A stretch of DNA of 64,000 bases from Pegoplata infirma (Eukaryota; Arthropoda; Insecta; Diptera; Anthomyiidae): contig OY992536.1 of NCBI GenBank assembly GCA_963921195.1, positions 290,799,530 through 290,863,529 on the forward strand, given 5' to 3'. Shown here in pieces: positions 43,211 to 54,999 of the stretch. Position 1 is the stretch's first letter; each line of letters opens with the position of its first letter. The translations under genes were made by a program, and so were the position numbers. Under the pieces are notes generated by a model. The model did not search any database and was not told where the DNA came from. It saw nothing but the letters and a program-made list of their open reading frames with translations.

Positions 43211-44221
43211 CCGATTGGGCTTAAATTTGTATCACTCTACAATAACGAAAATCTACATCAATGTTATGAAAAATGACGTTAAAAAGGAACCTATGTAGGG
43301 TTTCATTGAATTAATGAAATAGGTATAATAAAATGTAATTGCAAGAACAAGTTTCATTAAATTAAGGAAATTGTTCATACAAAATATAAATTGTATTTTA
43401 TGAACATTTTTCATTACTTTAATGAAAAAAGTATTTAATTCCTATGAAATACTTTCATTGAATAAATGCACTTTTTATTTTTAAAATGAAATACTTCTAT
43501 TGAATAAATGCTACTTTTATTGAAATGAAATATATGTATGAAATTGTAAAGATCTTTTTATAGAATTAAAAATAATAAAAAATAGTTTTCACTTAGTTTT
43601 CTCGCACAAAATTTTACTCCAACCTTAAATTGTAGTACATAATTAAAACCACGAACTAATATAAAACAGCACGAATTTAGTAAATATAATATTAATAATT
43701 TATTTTTATTTCAAATTTTATAAAAATGTCTGAAAAAATCACAAAATAATCAAGTTAAAAAACTACTTTCAAATATTTTTTATTTTATTATTTTATCTAT
43801 AGATTTCACTCAGTTTTCTCACACAAAATTTCACTATAACATTTACTTTTAATACATAAGTAAAACTAGAAATAATATAAAACAACGTGAGTTTAATAAA
43901 TACTTGTAATTAATCAACAACATTTCATTTTAAATTTTGTATAAAAATTCTAAAAAAAAAATCGCGCTCTGATCAGCTGTTTTTTGCGCGCGTAAACTAA
44001 CAGACTAAATATACGCGACCCGACAGGTATCAAAAACAGCAAATTTTGTAAACAAAACTCAATGAAATTTTTTAATGAAACTACGAAATCTAATTAATCA
44101 AAATTAATGAAAATCTTGCACAATATGTATGAAATTTCATTCAGCATATGAAATATTGTTGTAATGAAACAACGTCAATGAATTCCATTCATTAGTGATA
44201 TGAAGCGTTTTTCTATCAGTG
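43211..44221. mobile_element. TIR element CACTGATAGAAA, copy 1
   Basis: The right end TTTTTCTATCAGTG (44221) is followed by TA. The left end is degraded but AAATTTGTA and AAAATCTACATCAATGTTAT match, inverted, the end of copy 2 at 47620-47680. The interior is rich in TTTCATTNAATNAATGAAA words. No transposase. Confidence 0.65.
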
Positions 44222-44359
44222 TATTGCAATACCCACACTCACATAATAAATTCAGTTGCTACAACCGTAAATATTCCATCAACATTTTTGAGGTTGTTGC
44301 AACCGGTCATTCAGTTGTCACAAATGCAATTCAGTTCTCACAACCTCCTTGTAGTTGTA
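44222..44359. repeat. Spacer with CAGTTG/GTTGT..CAACC inverted words
   Basis: CAGTTGCTACAACCGTAAAT and TTTTTGAGGTTGTTGCAACC occur here and, inverted, at 47710-47790. The flanks of both CACTGATAG elements are therefore themselves related copies of a dispersed sequence. Confidence 0.5.
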
Positions 44360-44579
44360 CACTGATAGAAAAACGCTTCATATCACTAATGAATGGAATT
44401 CATTAACGTTGTTTCATTACAACTATGAAATATTTCATATGCTGAATGAAATTTCATACATATTGTGCAAGATTTTCATTAATTTTGATTCATTAGATTT
44501 CGTAGTTTCATTTTAAGATTTCATTGAGTTTTGTTTATAAAACTTGCTGTTTTTTTTGACACCAGACGTGTCGTGTCGT

Positions 44580-44750
44580 GTCCCAGCAAAAAAAAATACT
44601 TTGTAATCCGAAACAGATGTTAATAAGTAGTTACTTATTGAATGAAACACTAATTATTTTAACAAGGGCGTGAGACAAAAATAACTAGTGAAGAGTATGG
44701 AGATAAATAAGTACTTAGTTACTACCTCGGATTACAAATAAGGAGTAAAA
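44580..44750. repeat. Foldback fragment, CCCAGCAAAAAAA type
   Basis: TCCCAGCAAAAAAA opens the interval, and TACTTTGTAATCCGA is inverted as TCGGATTACAAATAAGGAGTA. The same CCC..GCAAAAAAA end is seen in the foldback at 50933-51390. Confidence 0.45.
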
Positions 44751-44784
44751 ACTTTTTACCAATAAGAAGTGAAATAAAAATCAC

Positions 44785-45580
44785 AAAAATTTTTTTTGAG
44801 TGTAAAATTTCTTTCGAGTGTATTTTTTTTAAGTGCAAAACAAAATACGTTGTAAAATATTTGTGTGACTTACCAATGTTTTTCCAACATATTTAATGGG
44901 TTTTCAACACGTTAATTTAAGGTGAAACTAATCTGAAATTCACGGTTTCAATACGAAACAAGCCAGGGTAACGACTAATATATATTATGAGCTTCGGAAT
45001 CCTAAGAATTGCCTTTCAAAGGTAAGCGTGTTTTTTATGTCGCAAATTCACGAAAAACCCTTGCCGAAATTCATTCTTTTGCTCATAACTTTTTAACCAC
45101 TGGACCGATTTCACTGGATTGCAATCCCAACCTGACCAGATAAATTACCAACATATATGCTAAACTTCAGGAGTCTCCGTAAAGTCTTTCAAAAGTTAGC
45201 GTGTTTTAACAGACAGACGTACAGATGGACGGACGGACATCGCTAGATCGTCTTAAAATCGATCGAGGATCATGAATATATGACGGGCTTATTGTAAAAA
45301 CTCGATAAGCAACATTTCATTTTATGGTGGCTTTTGCCTTAAAACTTTTAAAATAATGTAGAAAAAAGAACTTTTATTGTCAATATACTTGTACAAAGGG
45401 TTAAAGCAAGACTTCTGCCAACAATCTGTCAATGAAACATCAGCAGAAGGCGAAAAACACGAAAAAATAAAATGTTGCTTATCAAGTTCTTGCAGTAATC
45501 CCTTCATATATACTTTATGGGGTCCTAGACCAATATTTTGAGGTGTTACAAACGGAATGACAAACTTATATGAGGAGTTC
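44785..45580 (-). mobile_element. mini-me-type element (minus), with nested small foldback
   Basis: The minus strand reads from TTGTCATTCCGTTTGTAACA at about 45560 through GATCCTCGATCGATTTTAAG, GACGATCTAGCGATGTCC and AATCGGTCCAGTGG to the 3' region with AATATTTTACAACGTATTTT. A 225-bp insertion lies at 45283-45507. Confidence 0.7.
45283..45507. mobile_element. Small TIR element, GGGMTTAYTG..AAGCAACATTT
   Basis: GGGCTTATTGTAAAAACTCG and ATAAGCAACATTT at the left are inverted at the right as AAATGTTGCTTATCAAG and TTGCAGTAATCCC. It interrupts a mini-me copy in which the flanking halves are otherwise continuous. Confidence 0.65.
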
Positions 45581-45782
45581 CGTCTAAGACTCAAATTTTG
45601 AGGTAAAAAAGATGTGCTTTTTGTTTTGATGGCACATCGATGAAAGTTGGCATAAATATTAGAAGCTATTTAAGAATAGGAAATTCGTTCGCGTCAATTA
45701 AATCTCGCAAGGGGGTCAAAAGTTATGGCGGTTTTAAGATTAAGCGGTTTTAAAAATCTTAAAAATATTTTAAAGTTTTTTT

Positions 45783-46405
45783 TATACCCTCCACTTAGTG
45801 ATAGAGGGTATATATAAGTTTGTCATTCCGTTTGTAACTCATCGAAATATCGGTCTGGGACCCCATAAAGTATATATATTCATGATGCCCGATCGATTTT
45901 AAGACATTCTAGCGATGTCCGTCTGTCCGTCTGTCCGTCTGTCTGTCTGTCTGTCTGTGGAAAATGCTCTCGCGGACAAAATATTGAACAGAGATGACTG
46001 AAACTTAACATATATATTGGAAGTTCTCCCGAGAAGTTTGGTATCGCATTTGAGCGATATCGGTTCAGCGGTTCAAAAGTTATGAACGAAAATGTAAGCA
46101 CACCTCAAAAATTTCAGTACATTCAACATAACCTAAAAATACAAAATGCTTTAATTCGGCTTCTGGTTGACATATGTGAACATAATTGAACACCAAATGG
46201 TATTTAAACAAGTACGAACATATTTTTTGACAAAAAAAGAAAAAAATCGCGGATTTTTTTTTTTTACCAACATTTTTTTTCGTTGAAATTTTTTTTTTTT
46301 CAAAAGTAATTTCCTTTTAAATAAAGTTGTTTGCAATAATCTTTTTGAAATTGTGGAGGGTATCACTACATTCGGCAAGGCCGAATTTAACTTTTTTTCT
46401 TGTTT
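45783..46405 (+). mobile_element. mini-me-type element, uninterrupted
   Basis: TATACCCTCCACTTAGTG start, AACTCATCGAAATATCGGTC core, (GTCY)n at 45918-45957, the ACATTCAACATAACC segment near 46123 and the end TTCGGCAAGGCCGAATTTAA. It serves as the empty-site reference for the interrupted copy at 37785-40528. Confidence 0.8.
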
Positions 46406-46409
46406 TTTC

Positions 46410-47080
46410 TACACATTTGTTGCATGCGTTCTTAAAACATGCCAGGATATATCATTTCTTTTAAAATATATGATATAAATTTAACCCTTTAATGACCAAA
46501 CGATTTAAAAAAAAAAATCTAAGTACCTAAAATCGCGATTAATTCGCGGTAAAAGAAAAGTTTCTCAATTTTTTATAACATATTTAGGCAATGCGAGTTG
46601 GTATTACTGAAAAAAATCGCGGAAAATCGTATCATTGTACCAGTAGTTTAAAAAAATCGGTGATGCTTTTTTATAAAAAGAAAATTTAATATGGTCCAAA
46701 AATCTATAATCATCAAAATATTTTAACCCGCCCTGATTTTATAATGACACATCAAGTGGGCTTTCATTTAAAAAAAATTCATCCGATTTCGTGTAAAGCC
46801 TTGGATGTGCCAGATCAAAACAGGTTTAGATAAAATCATCGCACTTTCTGCTCAGAATGGCTTAAAGTAAAAAGTCAAAAAGCAAATCAGTGATTTTTCA
46901 ACTTTAACCCTCTGTAACTTTTACGGATAAAGTGGGATAATCCTTAGACATTGCTGAGTGATGGTTCAAGGTCTTGTTTACACAACTGCATTTACAGTTT
47001 TTCTAAATTCCAAAAACTGCCGGTTTTTTTAAACATTTATTTCAGTTTCACTGAGTTGAAATTTAAAAAAGATTTTGTGA
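46410..47080. other. Non-coding stretch, nothing recognised
   Basis: AT-rich sequence between mini-me copies, with no TIR pair, coding frame or RNA gene. The minus-strand mini-me start CCCTCTATCACTAGAGTGGA lies at 47087-47110. Confidence 0.4.
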
Positions 47081-47682
47081 TATATACCCTCTATCACTAG
47101 AGTGGAGGGAATAAAAATATGTGAGATAGTGTTTTTTAACTTGGTTATTTTGTGATTTTTTTAGACTTTTTTATGAAATTTAAAATAAAAAGAAAATTAT
47201 TAACTTAAAGTTGTTTTTTATTCGACCGTTCAGATTCAATATGTAAAAAATAATAAAAAAATATTAACTTTATATTTACTAAATTCGTGCTGTTTTATAT
47301 TACTTCGTGGTATTAATAATGTATTATAATTTAAGGTTGGAGTAAAATTTTGTGCGAGAAAACTTCATTTTAAAAATAAAAGTAGCATTTATTCAATGAA
47401 AGTATTTCATTTCAAAAATAAAAAGTAGGATTTATTCAATGAAAGTGTTTTATAAGAATTAAATACTTTTTTCATTGAAGTAATAACAATTTTTATAAAA
47501 TACAATTTATATTTTGTATGAACAATTTTCATTAATTTAATGAAACTTGTTCTTGCAATTACATTTTATGATACCTATTTCATTAATTCAATGAAACCCT
47601 ACATAGGTTTCTTTTTAACGTAATTTTTCATAACATTAATGTAGATTTTCATTATTGTCATGTACAAATTTCTATCAGTGTA

Positions 47683-49335
47683 ACGAACATATTGCACAAC
47701 CGAATTTACGTTGCGACAATCATATGGTTGGTTAGTACAACCTCAAAAATTTGGTTTGAATATTTACGGTTGTGGCAACTGGATTGTTATAAAAGGGCAC
47801 TAAAAAGATTTTCTCTCCGTTCCAATATTTTGTTTCGAACTAGCCGTGAAAGTTTCTTATTACAAATCGATTTTTTTTTGGAAAATGGTAATTTTTAAAT
47901 ACTTTAAGGGCGATTTATTCCATATTTTTATATAGTGGCTTAATAAATTTGTGTAACAATATTTTCATTCGTATAAACTATTTGTTTCACAATTACCTTT
48001 CTTTTTTTTTTCTTAGATTCACAACAAAATTTCAACTTTGAAAAAAATGAGTATCAAAGATTTTTCAAATAAACTTTTAAATATTTTATACTGTGTGTAA
48101 ATAATGTACTGCACTCGCAATGAACTTTAAAACAAATATGAGACAAAACCACAAATGGAACATCCTTTTATACAATAATAATTGCCAAATGAAATAGATT
48201 GTGATAATAATTTATCTAACAGAAACAACAAGCTAAAACAAATGCAAATATGAAAAGTTATCGCACACACACACACACACACACAAATAAATAAACAACA
48301 CACATACACTCACACAAATACAGGTAAAATAATAACATCCTGTTGATAATTCATTAGACTTGAACGAATAAACTAAACAAAACTTTATCTAGGATTAAAA
48401 GAAATATGAATAATGATAACGGATATTATTTGAAATTATGATAAAGAGAGTGATGGAGAGATAGGAAGAGAGACATAGGGATGAACTAATTTTCTAATTT
48501 GCATTTATTTTGTATTTAAATACTAATTACAATTGAGGCAACAGTTTGAAAAACCACAACAAGTCTGAAATTACAAATTCTGTAAAACCTGTCAATAATA
48601 TTTGTCAATTAGAAAATTGTAGTTAAACAAACCTAAATTAGTAAAACAGCAGACATTTTGTAGTTTGTAGCCTGAAGCGACAACTCTAGTTAACCTTTAA
48701 ATCATACACAAATTTATGTTTTGATTTGTTTAATCTACATTACAGTCATATCTTCAGACAATGCTTGAAGTTATCAAAGTTATAGTAACTTTGAATGAAT
48801 TATGATGAACTTAGAAAAAGAAGCCTTATTTTTTTTTTTTAATTTTCTACAATATGGAGTCTTTTGTTTTGTTATATAACATGGATAATCATGCATTTGG
48901 ATGTCATTATTAACATTTATTATATATGACATTTATTGTTTTTAATTAAAAACTTTTTTAATTTTCTTGTTATGAAAATTTTTCATTTATAGGCTTTCAT
49001 TTTCATATCGTCAACTAAAATGTATAACATAAAATTAAATTAAACAAACTAAAATTTATATCCGATTTTTATGAAATTTAGATTTTTATTTGGAGTCGCT
49101 TCAAAAGGGGTGCTATGTTAGACCGACCCCCATTAATTTTTACACCCCAAAATTTTTTCTGAACAAACCTACTACCTATCTTTACTAGGGTGTCCCAAAA
49201 AAAAAAGTTTTTCGGGCATGACTTGAAAGTTTATAGTGTAAAGTATTTTTAAGTTTTATTTTTCAGATTATTCGGAAAAGGTTTAAAGGTCGCGCAAATC
49301 AATTTTGTGCTTAAAATCGGCTTTGCCGACTTTTT
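47683..49335. other. AT-rich stretch without supported gene
   Basis: Apart from a CA microsatellite at 48263-48285 and the CAACC/GGTTGT words at 47710-47790, this looks like single-copy AT-rich DNA. The plus-strand frame at 47692-47898 begins with a weak context and has no recognisable domain. Confidence 0.45.
48263..48285. repeat. (CA)n microsatellite
   Basis: About eleven CA units followed by AAATAAATAAA and further CACA words to about 48315. Confidence 0.9.
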
Positions 49336-49365
49336 TATACCCTCCACTCTAGTGATAGAGGGTAT

Positions 49366-50462
49366 ATGAGGCATTCCACACCAAATGTCCCGCTACAGAA
49401 AAACATGTGTCCCGAAAATTTCTGAATAGGTTGTTTGGATAGCCCTATATGGAACTTAGAAAATTGCGTTTTTGGTTTTTATAATTTTCAAAAACTGGGC
49501 TTAGAAGGTGTGGTCAAATATTGGAAAAATGGTCAAATTTGTGGCGAGTTGCCTTGATTAAATATTTATCACATTAAAACGGAATGCACCACAATCTCAA
49601 AAATTTACATTCTTATATAGTTTTGTATGGGCTATCGATTAATTTTTTTTTTTTGGAAAATTTTCAGAACCCGTTCTGAAATTTTTCTTTTTTTATAAAT
49701 GTCAATTTATTAAAAAACATGCCACTTTTTTTTTTTCTTTTTTAAATTTTTTTTTAAAAGTTTAGATGTTTGTCCATCCACACAAAAAAATTCAGAAATA
49801 CGTTCTTCGTTTTTTTCGAGAAATCGCATTTGAACTTTAAATTTCATAACAATTTTGTAATTTGCTTGTATTTTCTTGATTTAACGTTGCGAATGAGTAA
49901 TATCAATTGCATAAATATTACTCATTCGCAACGTTAAACCAAGAAAATACAAGCAAATTACAAAATTGTTATGAAATTTAAAATTCAAATGCGATTTTCT
50001 CGAAAAAAACGAAAAATGCTTTTCTGTTTTTTTTTTTGTGGATGGACAAACATCTAAAGTTTAGATTCTAAACTAAAAAAAAATTTAAAAAAAAAAAAAA
50101 AAATGGCCGGATTTTTGATAAATTGACATTTTTAAAAAATGGAAAATTTCAGAATGAGTTCTAAAAAATTTTCCAAAAAAAATTTTAATCGATAGCCCAT
50201 ACAAAACTATATAAGAATGTAAATTTTTGAGATTGTGGTGCATTCCATTTTAATGTGATAAATATTTAATCAAGGCAACTCGCCACAAATTTGACCATTT
50301 TTCCAATATTTGACCACGCCTTCTAAGCCCAGTTTTTGAAAATTAAAAAAACCAAAAACGCAATTTTCTTAATTCCATATAGGGCTATCCAAACAACCTA
50401 TTCAAAAATTTACGGGACACATGTTTTTCTGTAGCGGGACATTTGGTGTGGAATGCCTCATA
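49366..50462. mobile_element. Long-inverted-repeat element (LIR copy C)
   Basis: ATGAGGCATTCCACACC at 49366 and GGTGTGGAATGCCTCAT ending about 50461. Arms of about 540 bp meet near GAGTAATATCAATTGCATAA (49905). The host mini-me reads continuously across the insertion (AGGGTAT / ATATAAGTTTG), placing it in the TA microsatellite, as for copy A. Confidence 0.85.
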
Positions 50463-50932
50463 TATAAGTTTGTCACCTTGAAATATTAGTCTAGGACCCC
50501 ATAAAGTATATATATATTCATGATCCTCGATCGATTTTAAGACAATCTAGCGATGTCCGTCCGTCCGATTGTCTGTCTGTTGAAAACACGCTTACTTTTG
50601 AAAGACTTTTCGAAGTTTGGCATATATGTTGGGCATTTTCCTGGTCAGGTTGGTATTGCAATCCAGCGAAATCGGTCTAGTGGTTCAAAAGTTATGAGCA
50701 ATTGACTGAATTTCGGCAAGGGTTTTTCGTGAATTTACGAGATGAAAAACAAGCTAACTTTCGAAAGGCAATTCTGAGGATGCTGATGCTTAGCATATAT
50801 ATTTGTCGTTCTCCTGGCCTAGTTCGTTTCGAATTTCAGCCAAATCGGTCAAGTGGTTCAAAAGTTATTAGCAAAACCGTGCATTTCCGATTAGTTTCAC
50901 CTTAAATTCACGTGCTGAAAACCCATTAAACA

Positions 50933-51390
50933 ACATCCCTGAAAAAAAAGTCATTACCATTTCCCAGTGGAGTGCTTTAAAACTAAAACAAATGTAATGA
51001 AATACAACAAAAATAACAAAAAACACAAGACAAAAGCACACAAACAGTTTTTTCTACTCCAGAATTCATAGATATTCAGCTCTTAACTCATTTCCTATCG
51101 CGACACCTCCATACAAATGTAAGTAGATATTCAGTAGATAAGAACTACTCCAGAGAAGTAGTTGGAAGTTGTTTAAGTACTTCGTATCTACTGAATATCT
51201 ACTTACTTTTGTATGTGAGTGTCGCGGAAGGTAATGAGTTAAGAGCTGAATATCAACTTTTTATGGAGTAGAAAAGAATGCCTTTGCGTTTTTTCTTGAG
51301 TTTTTTGTTATTTTTGTTGTATTTCATTACATTTGTTTTAGTTTTAAAGCGCTCCAAATAAAAGTACTCCGCACTTTTTTTGCTGGGATG
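50933..51390. mobile_element. Foldback element, ACATCCC ends
   Basis: ACATCCCTGAAAAAAAAGT at the left and TTTTTTTGCTGGGATGT at the right. Arms share TTTAAAACTAAAACAAATGT, TACAACAAAAATAACAAAAA and GTAGATATTCAGTAGATA. The centre is near 51160. It interrupts the mini-me at the TTAAACA/GTTTTAAAAAC site. Confidence 0.75.
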
Positions 51391-52116
51391 TTTTAAAAAC
51401 ATTGGTAAGTCACAAAATTATTTTACAACGTATTTTTGTCACTCAAAAATATTTGTACACTAAAAACAAAAAAAAATACACTCGAAAAAAATTTTACACT
51501 AAAAAAAAAAAATGGTATTACATATATTTTTTTGATTTAAATTCCTAAAAAAAAAAAAAAATTTACACAAAACACAATATTTCTAATCAAAGTTGTTATT
51601 TTTTCACGTTAGAAAATGTACTATCACTTAAAAAGGGCATTGTGGAGGGTATTTATAGATTCGGCCAAGTCGAATTTAAGTTTTATTCTTGTTTTCCTTA
51701 TTTTAAAGAAAAATATGGCCAAATGGCTTTTATATTTAAATTATTTACCATTTCACTTATTTAGTTTCTTCTCCTAAAAAACGATAAAAATTGATAATAC
51801 GTTGTTTTTTTGCATTTTAGCTGACGATATGCATGTACTATTCAATTTGAAAATTTATATTAAAGGTATAACGCGTATTTTTTTATCACATTTACGAATT
51901 TTATCTATTTATAATCGACCGACTATGCATATCTATAGCCCGGCTGCTTTTGCTCTTAAAGGATTATTTTGAAATGCAAAATAAATTGAGTTTTGATTGG
52001 TTCTTTATAAGTATGTTCACCTGGCCTAAATGTACTTAACTGGTGGTATGACGTTTATTTTCAAACAAAAAAATTATTGTATCATTAATTAAATAGAAGT
52101 CTGATTGTTCTTTTTT

Positions 52117-52910
52117 TATACCCTCCACTCTAGTGATAGAGGGTATATATGTATAAGTTTGTCATTCCGTGTGCAACACCTCGAAATATTAATCTAAAAC
52201 CCCATAAAGTATATATATTCATGATCCTCGTTCGATTCTAAGACGATCTAGCGATGTCCGTCCGTCTGTCTGTCCGTCTGTCTGTCTGTCTGTATTTTGA
52301 AAACAAGCTAACTTTTGAAAGACTTCACGGAGGCCCCTGAAGTTTGGCATATATGTTGGGCATTTAGTTAGTCAGGTTGGTATTGCAATCCAGCGAAATC
52401 GGTCCATTGGTTCAAAAGTTATGAGCAAAAGAGTAAATTTCGGTAAGGGTTTTTCGCGAATTTACTAGATAAAAAACACGATAACTTTCTAAAGGCGATT
52501 CTGAGGATGCTGAAGCTTGGCATATATATTTGTCGTTGCCCTGAACTAGTTCATAATGAATTTCAGCCAAATCGGTTCAGTGGTTCAAAAGTTATTAGCA
52601 AAACCTTAAATTTCAGATTCGCTTCACCTTAAATCCACGTGTTGAAAACCCGGTAAACATGTTTTACAAACATTGGTAAGTCACAAAAATATTTTACAAC
52701 GTATTTTTGTCACTCAAAAATATTTTTACACTAAAAAAAAAAATTAGTAAACTATTTATTTTTTCATAAATTAGTAAAAAATGGGTTTTTACACAAAATA
52801 AAATATTTCTAATCAAAAACGTTATTTTTTCACGTTACTATAACTTTAAAAGGGCATTGTGGAGGGTATTCATAGATTCGGCCAAGTCGAATTTAACTTT
52901 TCTACTTGTT
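52117..52910 (+). mobile_element. mini-me-type element, complete
   Basis: Complete reference copy: TATACCCTCCACTCTAGTGA start, TATATATGTATAAG, (GTCY)n at 52257-52293, two CAAATCGGT segments, AATATTTTACAACGTATTTT, and GTCGAATTTAACTTTTCTAC end. No interruption. Confidence 0.85.
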
Positions 52911-53250
52911 AATATATACAAATGGGAAAGATTTAAAAGAATTAGTTCTTCAACTTACTGTATGTAATAAGGGTTCAAGTTGAAAAAATGCAGAAGAAAA
53001 ATTGAATTTCTAAAAATTATAGACATTTCTGGTATTTCCCATACCGGTTTCAAACACCCCAGTTAGTGTCATCATCAATAGGATTTTAAATGTCGGTTTG
53101 TCTTGTTAATGAAAACTGTTTTTTATATATGTGAATATTTATAGTTTCTTCAGAATAAATTTTGACAGTTTCCAACACTACAGTTCTATTTCTAGCAATC
53201 TCAACCTCACTTCATACTTTCTTTCCACTTTTTTGTCTCTTACATGTACA

Positions 53251-54013
53251 TTAGGGGTATAACCAAAATAAGAACCTATCATTACGGTATGGGCAATGTT
53301 GTACTGATATTAAAAATCGATATCATTGGTCATTTCGGTCCAAAAACCTTCGGCACCGAATGCAATTTCTAAAACACCAAACATTTTTTTTTTTAATTTT
53401 TATTACAAAGTAAAAAAATTTAAACAAGCTTAATTAAATAACTTATACATTATTGTTGTACATTATAAACTTCATTTGTTTTATAATGGGAATCCTTCCC
53501 TTTCTCTAGTTTCCAGAAGCAGATAACGCGGAGAAAACGTACAATAACATTACATAAAATTGTTTGTTTTTTTAGTTTGACTATTGATTTTTTTTTGGTG
53601 GGAGTCCTTCCCCAAAAAATATTTGTAGGAACATCTAAGAAGTTAATATTAATAAAAATATATGTATTTTTACGTTATATTTTTGTCGCATAAATTGTAA
53701 TATAAATTTTTATGGTGAGTATCCTTCCCTTGTACCGTTTTTTTGGTTTCTTTTTTTGGAATGCAAGGAATCGCCATTTCATAAAAAAAAACACGAAATG
53801 CAAAGACCAGCATGGCTTTCGACGTTAGAATTATGGATTTCCTGTAAAACTGAAAAAAATTATAAGCTAAAACTTCATCGCGATCGGTGCCGAACCTTTT
53901 TGAACGCTCGCGAAAAAAGGAAGGCACATTTCTTCATATTTTTTTATGCACTATCTCACTATGATAGGTTCTTTTTGATATTTGCAAAAAAATGCAAATG
54001 GTTATATCCCTAA
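53251..54013. mobile_element. TIR element TTAGGGGTATAACC
   Basis: TTAGGGGTATAACCA at 53251 is inverted as TGGTTATATCCCTAA ending at 54013. Both ends then contain AAGAACCTATCAT or its inverse. Inside, a TCCTTCCC word preceded by GGNG recurs near 53483, 53604 and 53721. Overlapping short frames on both strands lack recognisable domains. Confidence 0.6.
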
Positions 54014-54580
54014 AGGTGTGTTTAGATCATCCCACCGAGTCTTTGGATTTTAAGAAAGTAAAATATTACCAAAGTCTTAATACTGCCAAAAAATCATAAA
54101 CAAAATCAAAAGACATTTTTAAAAACAGCTGTTTGTATGCAAATCTAATAACACACAGCCATTTTTTGAAATATTTCATAAAATCAAAAGTCTTATTGGA
54201 CTGTCAACAAAATCATATTACACACGATTTTTTGACAGGTCTTAATACTCAGTGGTATGATATAAACACAGCTTAATGTACATTATGCATTTTTTTCATT
54301 TTTTAAAATAGTCAATTTATCAAAAATCAGGCCACTTTTTTTATAAAAAAAATTAAAGTTTAGATGTTTGTCTATCCACACAAAAAAATTCAGACATGTG
54401 TTTTTAGTTTTTTTTTCGAGAAAATCGCATTTGAATTTTGAATTGCATAACAATTTAGTAATTTGCTTGTATTTTCCTGTTTCAACATAGCGTATGAGTA
54501 ACCTGACCAACTGTTTTTGTCTGAAAAGCGGGATGGAAAGGTTGAAAAAGCGGGATTTTGGTCTAAAAAGCGGGACTTTT

Positions 54581-54998
54581 TTATACCCCCCACTAAGTTT
54601 ATAACAGTTCGAAAAAGTATAAACATTCATAATTTTCAATCGATTTTAATTTAACGTAGTGATGCCCGTCCGTCTTTCTGGATGTCTGTTGAAAAAAAAA
54701 TAAAGTAGTTTGTAATTTTTCTGGCCAGGTTGATATTGAATTTCAGCGAAATCGGTCCAGTGGTTCAGAATTTATGAGCAAAACCGATTGGTTTCGCCTC
54801 CAATTCACGTGGTAAATAAAACGTTGAACACGCTTCGAATGACATTGGTAAGCCACAAAATTGGTTTTCAAAATATTTTTGTATTGTACACTCAAAAAAA
54901 ATTACATAGTCAAAGTCTTCAAACATGGTAGATTTGTTTGGGGAAATTAAAAAAAAAAATTTTGCAGATTTAAAAAATGTGTCAAATTCAAAAATTAT
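54581..54998 (+). mobile_element. mini-me-type element, diverged, nested
   Basis: TTATACCCCCCACTAAGTTT at 54581, GTGATGCCCGTCCGTC in the GTCY region, AATCGGTCCAGTGGTTCAG near 54750, and AAGCCACAAAATTGG near 54850 follow the mini-me order with many changes. It ends at the mariner insertion. Confidence 0.55.
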
Positions 54999-54999
54999 A

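Larger units (their letters stand above)
44360..47680. mobile_element. TIR element CACTGATAGAAA, copy 2, inverted and interrupted
   Basis: CACTGATAGAAAAACGCTTC at 44360 and ATTTCTATCAGTG ending at 47680, TA on both sides. Segments 44360-44580 and 47150-47680 correspond to copy 1 in reverse orientation (for example TTTTAACTTGGTTATTTTGTG). The 2.5 kb between them is later insertions including two mini-me copies. Confidence 0.7.
49336..51695 (+). mobile_element. mini-me-type element carrying two nested insertions
   Basis: Starts TATACCCTCCACTCTAGTGA, resumes at 50463 with TATAAGTTTGTC after a palindromic element, includes GTCCGTCCGATTGTCTGTCTG at about 50557 in its microsatellite region, is interrupted again at 50933-51390, and ends GCCAAGTCGAATTTAAG at 51695. 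Confidence 0.8.

Noticed and set aside
53670..54013. Overlapping 85-codon frames on both strands
   Set aside because: They lie within a TIR-bounded element, overlap on opposite strands and show no recognisable motif.
54283..54639. 118-codon minus-strand frame
   Set aside because: It runs across the junction between the palindromic element and the hAT-like insertion, so it cannot be an inherited gene.
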